Shown here: piece after piece, positions 17,330 to 24,396 of the stretch
Position numbering within the stretch: the first letter of the stretch is position 1
Layout of the letters: the number at the start of each line of letters is the position of its first letter
NCBI RefSeq assembly: GCF_027460065.1
Contig: NZ_JAPYZZ010000001.1
Span: 624,864-688,863, forward strand
Length of the DNA stretch: 64,000 bases
Source of the DNA: Martinezella rhizogenes
GTDB lineage: Bacteria > Pseudomonadota > Alphaproteobacteria > Rhizobiales > Rhizobiaceae
Reading direction: 5' to 3'
The notes under the pieces: generated by a model
Seen by the model: the letters and a program-made list of their open reading frames with translations, nothing else
What the model was told of the DNA's origin: nothing
Database searches by the model: none
Position numbers and translations under genes: made by a program

Positions 17330-20300
17330 TCAATGCGCCTCGTCCCAATTGTCGGCCGCGCGCGCATCCACTTTCAGCGGCACCCTCATGGAAATTGCCG
17401 GCATGGCCGCATCTTCCATGACAGAGACGACGACAGGCAGGGTCTTTTCGATTTCCGCTTCCTCGACTTCGAAGATGAGTTCGTCATGCACCTGTAACAG
17501 CATGCGTGCGGAGAGCTTTTCCGCCTCCAGCGCCGGCTCGATGCGGACCATGGCGCGGCGGATGATATCGGCGGCCGAGCCCTGGATCGGCGCATTGATG
17601 GCCGCGCGTTCGTTGAAGGCTTTCACGGATGGGTTGGACGAGCGGATTTCCGGATAGTGGGCGCGGCGGCCGAAGATCGTCTCGACATAACCATTCTCGC
17701 GGGCGAACGCCTTGGTCGCTTCCATGTAGTCCCGAATGCCGGGAAAACGTTCGAAGTATTTCTTGATATATTCGCCCGCCTCTGAGCGGGCGATGCTGAG
17801 CTGGTTGGCGAGGCCGAAAGCGGAAATGCCGTAAATGATGCCGAAGTTGATGGCCTTGGCGCGGCGGCGCACTTCCGACGGCATGCCTTCAACCGGCACG
17901 CCGAACATTTCCGATGCCGTCATCGCATGAATGTCGATGCCGTTTTCGAAGGCGTTTCTAAGCTGCGGGATATCGGCGACATGGGCAAGCACGCGCAGTT
18001 CGATCTGGCTGTAGTCTGCCGACAGAAGCTTGTGTCCTGGCGTGGAGATGAAGGCCGTGCGAATCTTGCGGCCTTCGGCGGTGCGGACCGGGATGTTCTG
18101 GAGGTTCGGCTCCGATGAGGACAGGCGCCCCGTGGTGGTGGAGGCGAGCGCGTAGGAGGTGTGCACCCGTTTCGTTTCGGGATGGATGTAGCCGGGCAGC
18201 GCATCCGTATAGGTGGATTTCAGCTTGGTGAGCTGCCGCCAGTCGACGATCTTGCGCGGCAATTCCGCACCTTCCGCCGCGAGGTCTTCCAGAACCTGTG
18301 CCGATGTCGACCATTGGCCCGTCTTGGTTTTCGAGCCGCCGGGCAGACCCATCCTGCCGAACAGGATATCGCCGAGCTGCTTCGGCGAGCCAATGTTGAA
18401 ACGCTCTCCCGCCAGTTCGTAGATTTCCTCTTCGAAGCTCGCAGCCTTCTGCGCAAGTTCGCCGGAAAGGCGCGACAGGATTTGACGGTCGACGGTGATA
18501 CCGCGCTCTTCCATATGCGCCAGTACCGGCACAAGGGGGCGTTCCAGCCGCTCATAAACCTTGGTCAGCCGCTCCGAGACGAGCCGGGGCTTAAGCGCCA
18601 TCCACAGCCGCAGGGTGACGTCAGCATCCTCAGCCGCATAGGCGGTTGCCTTGTCGATGTCGACAAAATCGAAGGTGATGCTCGACTTACCCGATCCCGT
18701 CACGTCCTTATAGGCGATCGGCGTGTGACCAAGCCAGCGTTCGGAGAGCGTATCCATGCCATGCGTCGTCTTGCCAGCTTCGAGAACATAGGAAATCAGC
18801 ATCGTGTCATCGAAGCTCTGCATAACGACGCCGTGGCGTTTCATCAGCAGGTAATCATATTTGAGGTTCTGCGCGATTTTCAGAACAGCTTCATCTTCAA
18901 GCAGGTCCTTCAGGCGCGCCAGAGCTTCGGCAAAGGGCACCTGCCCTTCGGCGAGCTTGATGCCATCACTGAAGAGATCACCACCTGAGCCGGTCTTGTG
19001 GGTCAAGGGAACATAGGCGGCGCGGATATCCGTGCCCGAGGCATCCTTGCCATTATCGGCAATGGCCAGCGAAAAACCGACAAGTTCGGCCTGCATCGGG
19101 TCAAGCGAGGTCGTTTCCGTATCGAAGGCGACGACGCCTGTCTCCCGGGCGGCGGCGATCCAGCGATCCAGCGTCGCGAGATTCCTGATCGTCGTATAGG
19201 CGGTCGTATCGATCTTGGCGGCGGCAAAAAGCGCCTGTCGCGCCGTGGCGAGATCGGCGGGCGCGCTGCCTTCGCCAACCAGCTTTTTTGCGGGAGCGGC
19301 GTCCGAAGCCGGCGTATTGGTTGCCTCAGCGGACACATCACCAGCCATAGCGGCGGCCGGCGCATCGAGATCGGGGCCATGGGCATCGGCGCCCCATTGA
19401 ACCGGCACATTGGCGGGGCCGATGGCAGAGGCATCGCTGTCAGTCGCTTCAGCGACGCGGCGTGTCAGCGTCGTGAATTCCATTGCCTTCAGGAAGGCAA
19501 TGAGCTTCGGGCCGTTCTGCGGTTCCAGCACCAGTTCTTCGAGGGTCTGATCCAGCGGCACATCGGTCCTGAGCGCCACAAGCTGCCTGGAAAGGCGGGC
19601 AAGCTCCGCATTGGCGATGATGTTTTCCCGGCGTTTCTGCTGCTTGATTTCGCCTGCCCGCGCCAGAAGCGTATCGAGATCGCCATATTCCTCCAGCAAT
19701 TGCGCCGCCGTCTTCGGCCCGATGCCGGGAATGCCTGGGACATTGTCGGTGGAATCGCCGGTCATCGCCTGCAGGTCGATCATCTTTTCGGGGCCGACGC
19801 CCCATTTTTCGATGACATCGGGAACGCCGATCTGCTTGTCCTTCATGGCGTCGTACATATGTACATTGGCTGTCACGAGCTGCATCAGATCCTTGTCGGA
19901 CGAGATAATGGTGACATCGGCGCCGATCGCCTCGGCCTGTCGGGCATAGGTTGCAATGATGTCGTCCGCTTCGAAGCCTTCCGTCTCGATGCAGGGAAGG
20001 TTGAAGGCGCGTGTCGCCTCGCGGATCAGACCGAATTGCGGCACCAGATCTTCCGGCGGCGCCGAGCGGTTGGCCTTGTAGAGATCGTAAAGCTCGTTGC
20101 GGAAGGTTTTCGACGAATAGTCGAAAATCACCGCAAAATGGGTCGGTGTGACGCCGACATCGGTATTGCGCGCATCCTTCAGGAGCTTCCACAACATGTT
20201 GCAAAAGCCGGAGACGGCGTTGACCGGCAGCCCGTCCGACTTGCGGTTCAACGGCGGGATGGCATGGAAGGCCCGGAAAATGAAACCGGACCCGTCAACG

Positions 20301-20335
20301 AGGAAAAGATGATCGCCTTTTTTCATGGGTAGCAT
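17330..20335 (-). CDS. polA: DNA polymerase I
   Basis: A 1001-aa repair and Okazaki-fragment polymerase with all three domains. The 5' nuclease (about 1-300) has 'LFLVDGSGFIFRAFHAI' and 'DSTDNVPGIPGIGPKTA'. The 3'-5' exonuclease has an intact DxE motif, FDTETTSLD (about residue 400), so proofreading should be active. The polymerase has motif A SADYSQIELRVLAH, motif B 'RRAKAINFGIIYGISAFGLA' and motif C QVHDELIFE. A low-complexity Ala/Pro-rich linker joins the first two domains. Another ATG three codons in (20326) is equally possible; neither has a strong Shine-Dalgarno sequence. Confidence 0.97.
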   Translation of the reverse strand: MLPMKKGDHLFLVDGSGFIFRAFHAIPPLNRKSDGLPVNAVSGFCNMLWKLLKDARNTDVGVTPTHFAVIFDYSSKTFRNELYDLYKANRSAPPEDLVPQFGLIREATRAFNLPCIETEGFEADDIIATYARQAEAIGADVTIISSDKDLMQLVTANVHMYDAMKDKQIGVPDVIEKWGVGPEKMIDLQAMTGDSTDNVPGIPGIGPKTAAQLLEEYGDLDTLLARAGEIKQQKRRENIIANAELARLSRQLVALRTDVPLDQTLEELVLEPQNGPKLIAFLKAMEFTTLTRRVAEATDSDASAIGPANVPVQWGADAHGPDLDAPAAAMAGDVSAEATNTPASDAAPAKKLVGEGSAPADLATARQALFAAAKIDTTAYTTIRNLATLDRWIAAARETGVVAFDTETTSLDPMQAELVGFSLAIADNGKDASGTDIRAAYVPLTHKTGSGGDLFSDGIKLAEGQVPFAEALARLKDLLEDEAVLKIAQNLKYDYLLMKRHGVVMQSFDDTMLISYVLEAGKTTHGMDTLSERWLGHTPIAYKDVTGSGKSSITFDFVDIDKATAYAAEDADVTLRLWMALKPRLVSERLTKVYERLERPLVPVLAHMEERGITVDRQILSRLSGELAQKAASFEEEIYELAGERFNIGSPKQLGDILFGRMGLPGGSKTKTGQWSTSAQVLEDLAAEGAELPRKIVDWRQLTKLKSTYTDALPGYIHPETKRVHTSYALASTTTGRLSSSEPNLQNIPVRTAEGRKIRTAFISTPGHKLLSADYSQIELRVLAHVADIPQLRNAFENGIDIHAMTASEMFGVPVEGMPSEVRRRAKAINFGIIYGISAFGLANQLSIARSEAGEYIKKYFERFPGIRDYMEATKAFARENGYVETIFGRRAHYPEIRSSNPSVKAFNERAAINAPIQGSAADIIRRAMVRIEPALEAEKLSARMLLQVHDELIFEVEEAEIEKTLPVVVSVMEDAAMPAISMRVPLKVDARAADNWDEAH

Positions 20336-20499
20336 GGATAACGCGGGGCCGTTTTTACGTCCACTGAAACTTCACACAACACACTGTAAAGCGCGGGGAA
20401 TGATACGGCCGGAGAGGCCCACAAAATTCACCGGAACGTTACCGATTTGTAATCCGCCCTTCCCTTGAAAAGCCGCATTTGCAGACACATTTGTTAGAG

Positions 20500-20645
20500 G
20501 ACGGCGCCTGATCACGCCGTAGTCTGATAGCTGGCTCGTCCCCCGCCGCGTCAGACCGGACAAAGGCCTTTCCCCCTCTCCGGGCCTTTGTCCTCCAATA
20601 TGACCGCCATGGCCGACCCCTCCCGGCCATGGCGGTTTTATTTTG
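20500..20645 (+). ncRNA. Structured small RNA between polA and marR (ends at an intrinsic terminator)
   Basis: Three consecutive hairpins are visible on the plus strand. The first is GTCTGA/TCAGAC (20522-20556). The second is a perfect 11-bp stem GGACAAAGGCC/GGCCTTTGTCC (20558-20593). The third is a 12-bp terminator stem ACCGCCATGGCC/GGCCATGGCGGT (20603-20636) followed by TTTATTTT. Loops are C-rich (CCCCCUCUCC, ACCCCUCCC). No ORF with a ribosome site is present and polA is on the opposite strand, so the terminator must serve a separate transcript. Shape and loop composition recall the alphaproteobacterial alpha-r8/MmgR RNAs, but I name the family only tentatively. The 5' end is a guess. Confidence 0.6.
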
Positions 20646-20676
20646 CGCCCCGTTTGGGCTGGCCTAAACATATCAT

Positions 20677-20690
20677 GCGATATATATCGC
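20677..20690. promoter_or_regulatory. 14-bp palindrome upstream of marR, possible autoregulatory operator
   Basis: GCGATATATATCGC is a perfect palindrome about 40 bp before the regulator start, preceded by an overlapping TATC/GATA dyad. MarR repressors commonly bind AT-rich palindromes over their own promoter (family knowledge); the role here is inference. Confidence 0.5.
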
Positions 20691-20730
20691 GCTATTGAAG
20701 TTGCCGGCTTTCCGCTGGCGGCGATGTGGT

Positions 20731-21177
20731 ATGGACAGAAGAATGGGTTTTTCCCGGGACGAATCGGCAATCTATCTCGCCGCGAAGATGGCGCGGGAAT
20801 TTACCATGGCGCTGCAGAAAAGAGCCGCGGCGCTCGGTTTTTCTCCCGGCCAATTTCCCATCCTCATCGAGCTCTGGCATGAAGAAGGCCTGACCCAGCG
20901 GCAATTGCTCGATAGAATCGATGTTGAACAGGCGACGCTTGCCAACACGCTTTCACGCATGGAACGTGACGGGCTGATTGTCCGCAAAGCCCACCCTAGT
21001 GACCGTCGCGCACAGATCATCGAACTGACCCAGCGAGGCAGGGATCTGGAGGCGAATGCCATTGCCGCTTCCGAGGCTACCGAAGACACATTGCTTGCGG
21101 ATTTCCGGCGCTTCGAGAAACAGCTTTTGCTGGAATATATGCGCAGGGCGATCGAAAGCGCCAAAAAAGCAAAATAA
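20731..21177 (+). CDS. MarR family transcriptional regulator
   Basis: A 148-aa winged-helix regulator. The DNA-binding region contains 'LTQRQLLDRIDVEQATLANTLSRMERDGLIVRKAHPSDRRAQ', including the DxR wing motif of MarR proteins. Helices before and after form the dimer interface. The start could be the ATG at 20731 or 20743; neither has a strong ribosome site, and I use the first. A perfect palindrome lies just upstream. The neighbouring M20 peptidase starts 164 bp downstream in the same direction and could be a target, though this is not shown. Confidence 0.88.
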   Translation: MDRRMGFSRDESAIYLAAKMAREFTMALQKRAAALGFSPGQFPILIELWHEEGLTQRQLLDRIDVEQATLANTLSRMERDGLIVRKAHPSDRRAQIIELTQRGRDLEANAIAASEATEDTLLADFRRFEKQLLLEYMRRAIESAKKAK

Positions 21178-21341
21178 CCTCCGCGCTCCAAAACCGCTTC
21201 GCAGTTTTCGTGAACTGCTCTATCGTTCCGGCGGCCGCGCGCTTGCCGATTCACGGCACGCCCGCCCTTGTTTCCCGCGATATGCGATGCCCGGATATTT
21301 CGTCTTTTCGCCGGGTCACGACAGACATGACAGGATCAGCG

Positions 21342-22733
21342 ATGACAGACGTTTCCCCTATTCTTTCCAACGCCGACGACAATCTGACTTCCAGCCTTGA
21401 GCGGCTGTTCGAACTCGTGCGCATTCCGTCGATTTCCACGGATCCGGCCTATAAGGCAGAATGCCGCAAGGCGGCGGAGTGGCTGGTGAGGACGCTTTCC
21501 GCGCTCGGCTTTACGGCTTCCGTCCGCGATACGGCGGGTCATCCCATGGTGGTTGCGCATCACGATGCGGCGACCAAGGATGCACCGCATGTGCTTTTTT
21601 ACGGCCATTATGACGTTCAGCCGGTCGATCCGCTTGATCTCTGGGAAAATGATCCGTTCGAGCCTGCCATCAAGGATATCGGCGCCGGCCGCAAGGTGAT
21701 TACAGGACGCGGCACGGCTGACGACAAGGGCCAACTGATGACCTTCGTGGAGGCCTGCCGGGCCTATAAGGCGGTCAATGGCGGCCTGCCGGTGCGTGTT
21801 ACCATTCTGTTTGAAGGCGAAGAGGAATCCGGCTCGCCGTCGCTGAAGCCGTTCCTCGACGCCAACGCGCAGGAGCTGAAGGCCGATTATGCGCTGGTCT
21901 GCGATACCGGCATGTGGGACCGGGATACTCCCGCCATCGCAGCTGCCCTGCGCGGGCTGGTTGGCGAAGAGATCGTCATCACGGCGGCCGATCGCGACCT
22001 GCATTCCGGCCTTTTTGGCGGTGCCGCCGCAAACCCGATCCATATCCTCACCGAGATCCTTGCCGGACTGCATGACGAAACGGGCCGCGTGACGCTTGCA
22101 GGCTTTTATGACGGTGTGGAAGAAACCCCTGCCAACATCAAGGCCTCCTGGGAAACGCTCGGGCGCACGGCGGAAGCCTTCCTCGGTGAAGTCGGCCTTT
22201 CGGTTCCCTCGGGCGAAAAGGGCCGCTCCGTGCTGGAGCAGACCTGGGCGCGGCCGACAGCGGAAGTTAACGGCATTATCGGCGGCTATACCGGCGATGG
22301 TTTCAAGACCGTGATCGCGGCGAAAGCCTCCGCCAAGGTGTCGTTCCGCCTCGTCGGCGAGCAGAACCCCGCGGCCATTCGCGACAGCTTCCGCGCCTAT
22401 GTGCGCTCCAGAATTCCGGCCGATTGCTCCGTGGAATTCCACGAGCATGGCGCATCGCCGGCCATCCAGCTGTCTTACGACTCGCCCGTGCTTACCAAGG
22501 CCAAAAACGCGCTTTCGGAAGAGTGGCCAAAACCCGCCGTTGTCATCGGCATGGGCGGCTCGATCCCCATCGTCGGTGATTTCCAGAAGATGCTGGGCAT
22601 GGATTCGCTTCTCGTCGGCTTCGGCCTGACGGACGACCGCATTCATTCGCCGAATGAAAAATACGAGCTGCAGTCCTTCCACAAGGGCATCCGCTCCTGG
22701 GTCCGCATTCTCGACGCACTCGCGGCGAAATGA
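21342..22733 (+). CDS. M20 family metallo-dipeptidase
   Basis: A 463-aa zinc-dependent peptidase of the M20/M25/M40 family, cytoplasmic. The metal and catalytic phrases are visible: 'LFYGHYDVQPVDP' (His ligand and catalytic Asp), 'GRGTADDKGQLM' (bridging Asp) and 'LFEGEEESGSPS' (catalytic Glu and ligand). The dimerisation insert runs from about 200 to 380. Start at 21342 is favoured by AGGA seven bases upstream; an ATG five codons earlier is possible. Family members of this length hydrolyse dipeptides; the precise substrate is not known. Confidence 0.92.
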   Translation: MTDVSPILSNADDNLTSSLERLFELVRIPSISTDPAYKAECRKAAEWLVRTLSALGFTASVRDTAGHPMVVAHHDAATKDAPHVLFYGHYDVQPVDPLDLWENDPFEPAIKDIGAGRKVITGRGTADDKGQLMTFVEACRAYKAVNGGLPVRVTILFEGEEESGSPSLKPFLDANAQELKADYALVCDTGMWDRDTPAIAAALRGLVGEEIVITAADRDLHSGLFGGAAANPIHILTEILAGLHDETGRVTLAGFYDGVEETPANIKASWETLGRTAEAFLGEVGLSVPSGEKGRSVLEQTWARPTAEVNGIIGGYTGDGFKTVIAAKASAKVSFRLVGEQNPAAIRDSFRAYVRSRIPADCSVEFHEHGASPAIQLSYDSPVLTKAKNALSEEWPKPAVVIGMGGSIPIVGDFQKMLGMDSLLVGFGLTDDRIHSPNEKYELQSFHKGIRSWVRILDALAAK

Positions 22734-22734
22734 C

Positions 22735-22778
22735 AAAAAAAGAGGAAGCACCGGGTGCCCGGCGCTTCCTCCTTTCCG
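22735..22778 (+). terminator. Terminator after the M20 dipeptidase
   Basis: GAGGAAGC-A-CCGGG pairs with CCCGG-C-GCTTCCTC (22742-22771, one A.C mismatch), followed by CTTTCCGTTT. A run of A before the stem could give some activity on the other strand. Confidence 0.65.
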
Positions 22779-22783
22779 TTTGC

Positions 22784-22903
22784 TCATCGCAAAAACAAAA
22801 AGGCCGGGCGAGCCCGACCTTTCCATCCGTTTTTCGTCAGTGCCAGTACATCCGTGGTCAAAGCGTTCAACGGTCTGATGTTCCAGAGCGCGTCCACTTC
22901 CAT
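22784..22903 (-). CDS. 39-codon micro-ORF with TDVLA motif, terminator inside its coding region
   Basis: ATG at 22903 follows AAAGG about 8 bases upstream. The product begins MEVDALWNIRPLNALTTDVL, continues ALTKNGWKGR and ends in a basic, hydrophobic tail; the stop TGA is at 22784-22786. An intrinsic-terminator-like hairpin (22798-22822) with its U tract lies inside the last third of the ORF, so a terminated transcript would lack the stop codon. The segment encoding TTDVLA shares 16 identical bases, in the same frame, with a second micro-ORF at 51159-51257. A CtrA-like box lies 38 bp upstream. Coding status is unproven and it could instead be a small RNA. Confidence 0.45.
   Translation of the reverse strand: MEVDALWNIRPLNALTTDVLALTKNGWKGRARPAFLFLR
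22791..22822 (-). terminator. Hairpin terminator inside the TDVLA micro-ORF
   Basis: On the minus strand AAAGGTCGGGC pairs with GCCCGGCCTTT around a 2-nt turn, with one mismatch, followed by TTGTTTTTG. It precedes the micro-ORF stop codon. Confidence 0.65.
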
Positions 22904-22940
22904 GGCCGCTGCCTTTCACCATCAGGATCAGCTGCTTCGG

Positions 22941-22956
22941 TTAATCTTTGGTTAAC
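22941..22956. promoter_or_regulatory. CtrA-like box (TTAA-N7-TTAAC)
   Basis: TTAATCTTTGGTTAAC matches the full alphaproteobacterial CtrA consensus TTAA-N7-TTAAC, and is also TTAA-N7-TTAA on the other strand. It is in the cspA/micro-ORF gap, about 40 bp upstream of the micro-ORF start, where it could overlap a promoter. Confidence 0.5.
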
Positions 22957-23077
22957 GCGATAAAAGCGGCACTTTCAAAATGCCCGCCTGACAGTTTTCA
23001 TCCGAAACACTGCTGAACCCTATATTGGTATGCACTCCCGCCTTTTCAAGGCCTGCCTGTTCGGCACGTCTTTCCAA

Positions 23078-23105
23078 AGAAAAAGGCCGGAAAAATCCGG
23101 CCTTT
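23078..23105 (-). terminator. Terminator of cspA
   Basis: On the minus strand AAAGGCCGGA pairs with TCCGGCCTTT around a 4-nt loop (23082-23105), followed by TTCTTT. It lies 38 bp past the cspA stop. Confidence 0.85.
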
Positions 23106-23143
23106 CCATTCATACGAATGACCCTTTCGGGCCAAAGCGCTTA

Positions 23144-23353
23144 TCAGGAAGCGACGAGCTCACCTGCGGACATCTTGCCCGAGCGGCGGTCCTGCATCAG
23201 CTCGTAGGAGAGCTTCTGACCGTCGTTGAGGGCGGTCAGACCAGCACGCTCAACAGCGGAGATGTGAACGAATACGTCCTGCGAACCGTCGTCCGGCTGA
23301 ATGAAGCCGTAGCCCTTGGTTGCGTTGAACCACTTTACTGTACCAGTCGCCAT
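23144..23353 (-). CDS. cspA: Cold-shock protein, CspA family
   Basis: A 69-aa single-stranded nucleic-acid binding OB-fold protein. RNP1 (KGYGFIQ) and RNP2 (VFVHIS) are intact and the protein begins [18 protein letters not shown], the standard form. The start at 23353 follows AAGGAAAT. The longer in-frame reading upstream is untranslated leader. The apparent leader is about 130 nt, from a promoter near 23500, typical of temperature-responsive csp mRNAs. A triple-hairpin small RNA is encoded just upstream in the same direction. Confidence 0.97.
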   Translation of the reverse strand: MATGTVKWFNATKGYGFIQPDDGSQDVFVHISAVERAGLTALNDGQKLSYELMQDRRSGKMSAGELVAS

Positions 23354-23490
23354 AACGATTTCCTTCCGTTGGCAATTGTATTTGCACTGCAAGCAGTGCG
23401 GACTTGGGTCGAATTTGAAGGAAAAGATCGTCGTGAGCGTCTGGAAAGACGCCGAAGCTCTGGTCGTCAAACAAATATCGATGGCGAAGT

Positions 23491-23519
23491 ACGTAGGTTG
23501 GAAGGGGCTCAAAGTCAAG
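23491..23519 (-). promoter_or_regulatory. Probable cspA promoter
   Basis: On the minus strand CTTGAC (23519-23514), a 17-bp spacer and CTACGT (23496-23491) fit the Rhizobiaceae housekeeping promoter. It predicts a leader of about 130 nt before the cspA start. Confidence 0.6.
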
Positions 23520-23582
23520 TTTCTTTGAACACCGCAGCCTCTCAGAGGGGAGGGATAAAAATACAACCAGATCGCCAAAATG

Positions 23583-23735
23583 CAAAAACCCGGCGCGGGA
23601 GGAGGTGCGCCGGGTTCTTGAAACTGACTGACAATTGGGAGGAGGAGTATTGTCAGTCCAATCGGGCGACGCTGGGAGGAGGAGTGCGTCGCTTCGATGA
23701 TTTGAAGATACAGGATATCAGCTCAAAAAACAGAC
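23583..23735 (-). ncRNA. Triple-hairpin small RNA with CCUCCUCCC loops (cuckoo/CcsR-like)
   Basis: On the minus strand three perfect stems follow each other. GCGACGC/GCGTCGC lies at 23666-23692. GACTGACAAT/ATTGTCAGTC lies at 23626-23658. AACCCGGCGC/GCGCCGGGTT lies at 23587-23616 and is followed by a U tract, so it is also the terminator. The first two loops are identical 13-mers, ACTCCTCCTCCCA, and the third is ACCTCCTCCC, while the three stems are unrelated in sequence. Each loop exposes CCUCCUCCC, an anti-Shine-Dalgarno-like motif. This matches the architecture of the alphaproteobacterial 'cuckoo'/CcsR RNAs (family knowledge). The 5' end is uncertain. There is no ORF with a ribosome site. 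Confidence 0.8.
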
Positions 23736-23821
23736 GTTTCATCGCAGCGCAGCATTGCAAAAAACGCATAGCTATTTCAGTGCGGCTTGCAGCCGGTCCG
23801 CGTAGCGCCTAATAAATACGC

Positions 23822-24280
23822 ATGTCTATCGAATCCGTCAGAACCTTTTTCATTGAGAAGTCACCCGAAGTGACCGTGATTGAAACGGAAGCCAGTTCGG
23901 CGACGGTTGCACTGGCCGCTGAAGCGCATGGTGTCGACCCCGACCAGATCGCCAAAACCATCTGCCTGAAGGCTGGCGATACCATTCTTCTCGTCGTTGC
24001 CGCCGGCACGAAACGCCTCGACAACCGCAAATTCCGCAATCATTTCGGTGCGAAGCCACGCATGCTCGGCCCGGAAGAGGTCGTTGCGGTGACCAGCCAT
24101 CCCATCGGCGGCGTGTGTCCTTTCGGCCTTCCTTCGGCCCTGCCGGTGTTTTGCGACATATCGCTGAAAAACTATCAAGAGGTGGTTCCGGCGGCCGGCG
24201 CCACCAATGCGGCGGTGAAGATTTCGCCTGATGTCATGGTTGAATTGACGGGAGCAGAATGGGTCGACGTCTGTCAATGA
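23822..24280 (+). CDS. ybaK: YbaK/EbsC family aminoacyl-tRNA deacylase
   Basis: A 152-aa trans-editing domain protein. It has the YbaK fold phrases 'DQIAKTICLK' (with the catalytic-type Lys), 'LLVVAAGTKRLD' and 'GGVCPFGLPSALPVFCDISL'. YbaK proteins hydrolyse Cys-tRNA(Pro) or related mischarged tRNAs, or act on proline/alanine analogues in ProX-like members; the exact specificity cannot be read here. It is monocistronic, with the small-RNA locus on the other strand upstream. Confidence 0.9.
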   Translation: MSIESVRTFFIEKSPEVTVIETEASSATVALAAEAHGVDPDQIAKTICLKAGDTILLVVAAGTKRLDNRKFRNHFGAKPRMLGPEEVVAVTSHPIGGVCPFGLPSALPVFCDISLKNYQEVVPAAGATNAAVKISPDVMVELTGAEWVDVCQ

Positions 24281-24303
24281 CGCCGATTTGATCCGGTCAG
24301 GAC

Positions 24304-24318
24304 TTAACCCAGCCTTAA
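24304..24318. promoter_or_regulatory. CtrA-like box upstream of the PBP gene
   Basis: TTAACCCAGCCTTAA is TTAA-N7-TTAA, matching the CtrA core on both strands, 79 bp before the penicillin-binding protein start. It is a good position for cell-cycle control of a wall-synthesis gene (inference). Confidence 0.45.
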
Positions 24319-24396
24319 ATCGCCGCATTTACACTCTTCATCCTGGATTAAGGATCGCGCAGGCATAGAGACGCGAATAGGAGCGACTTCGGCTGG

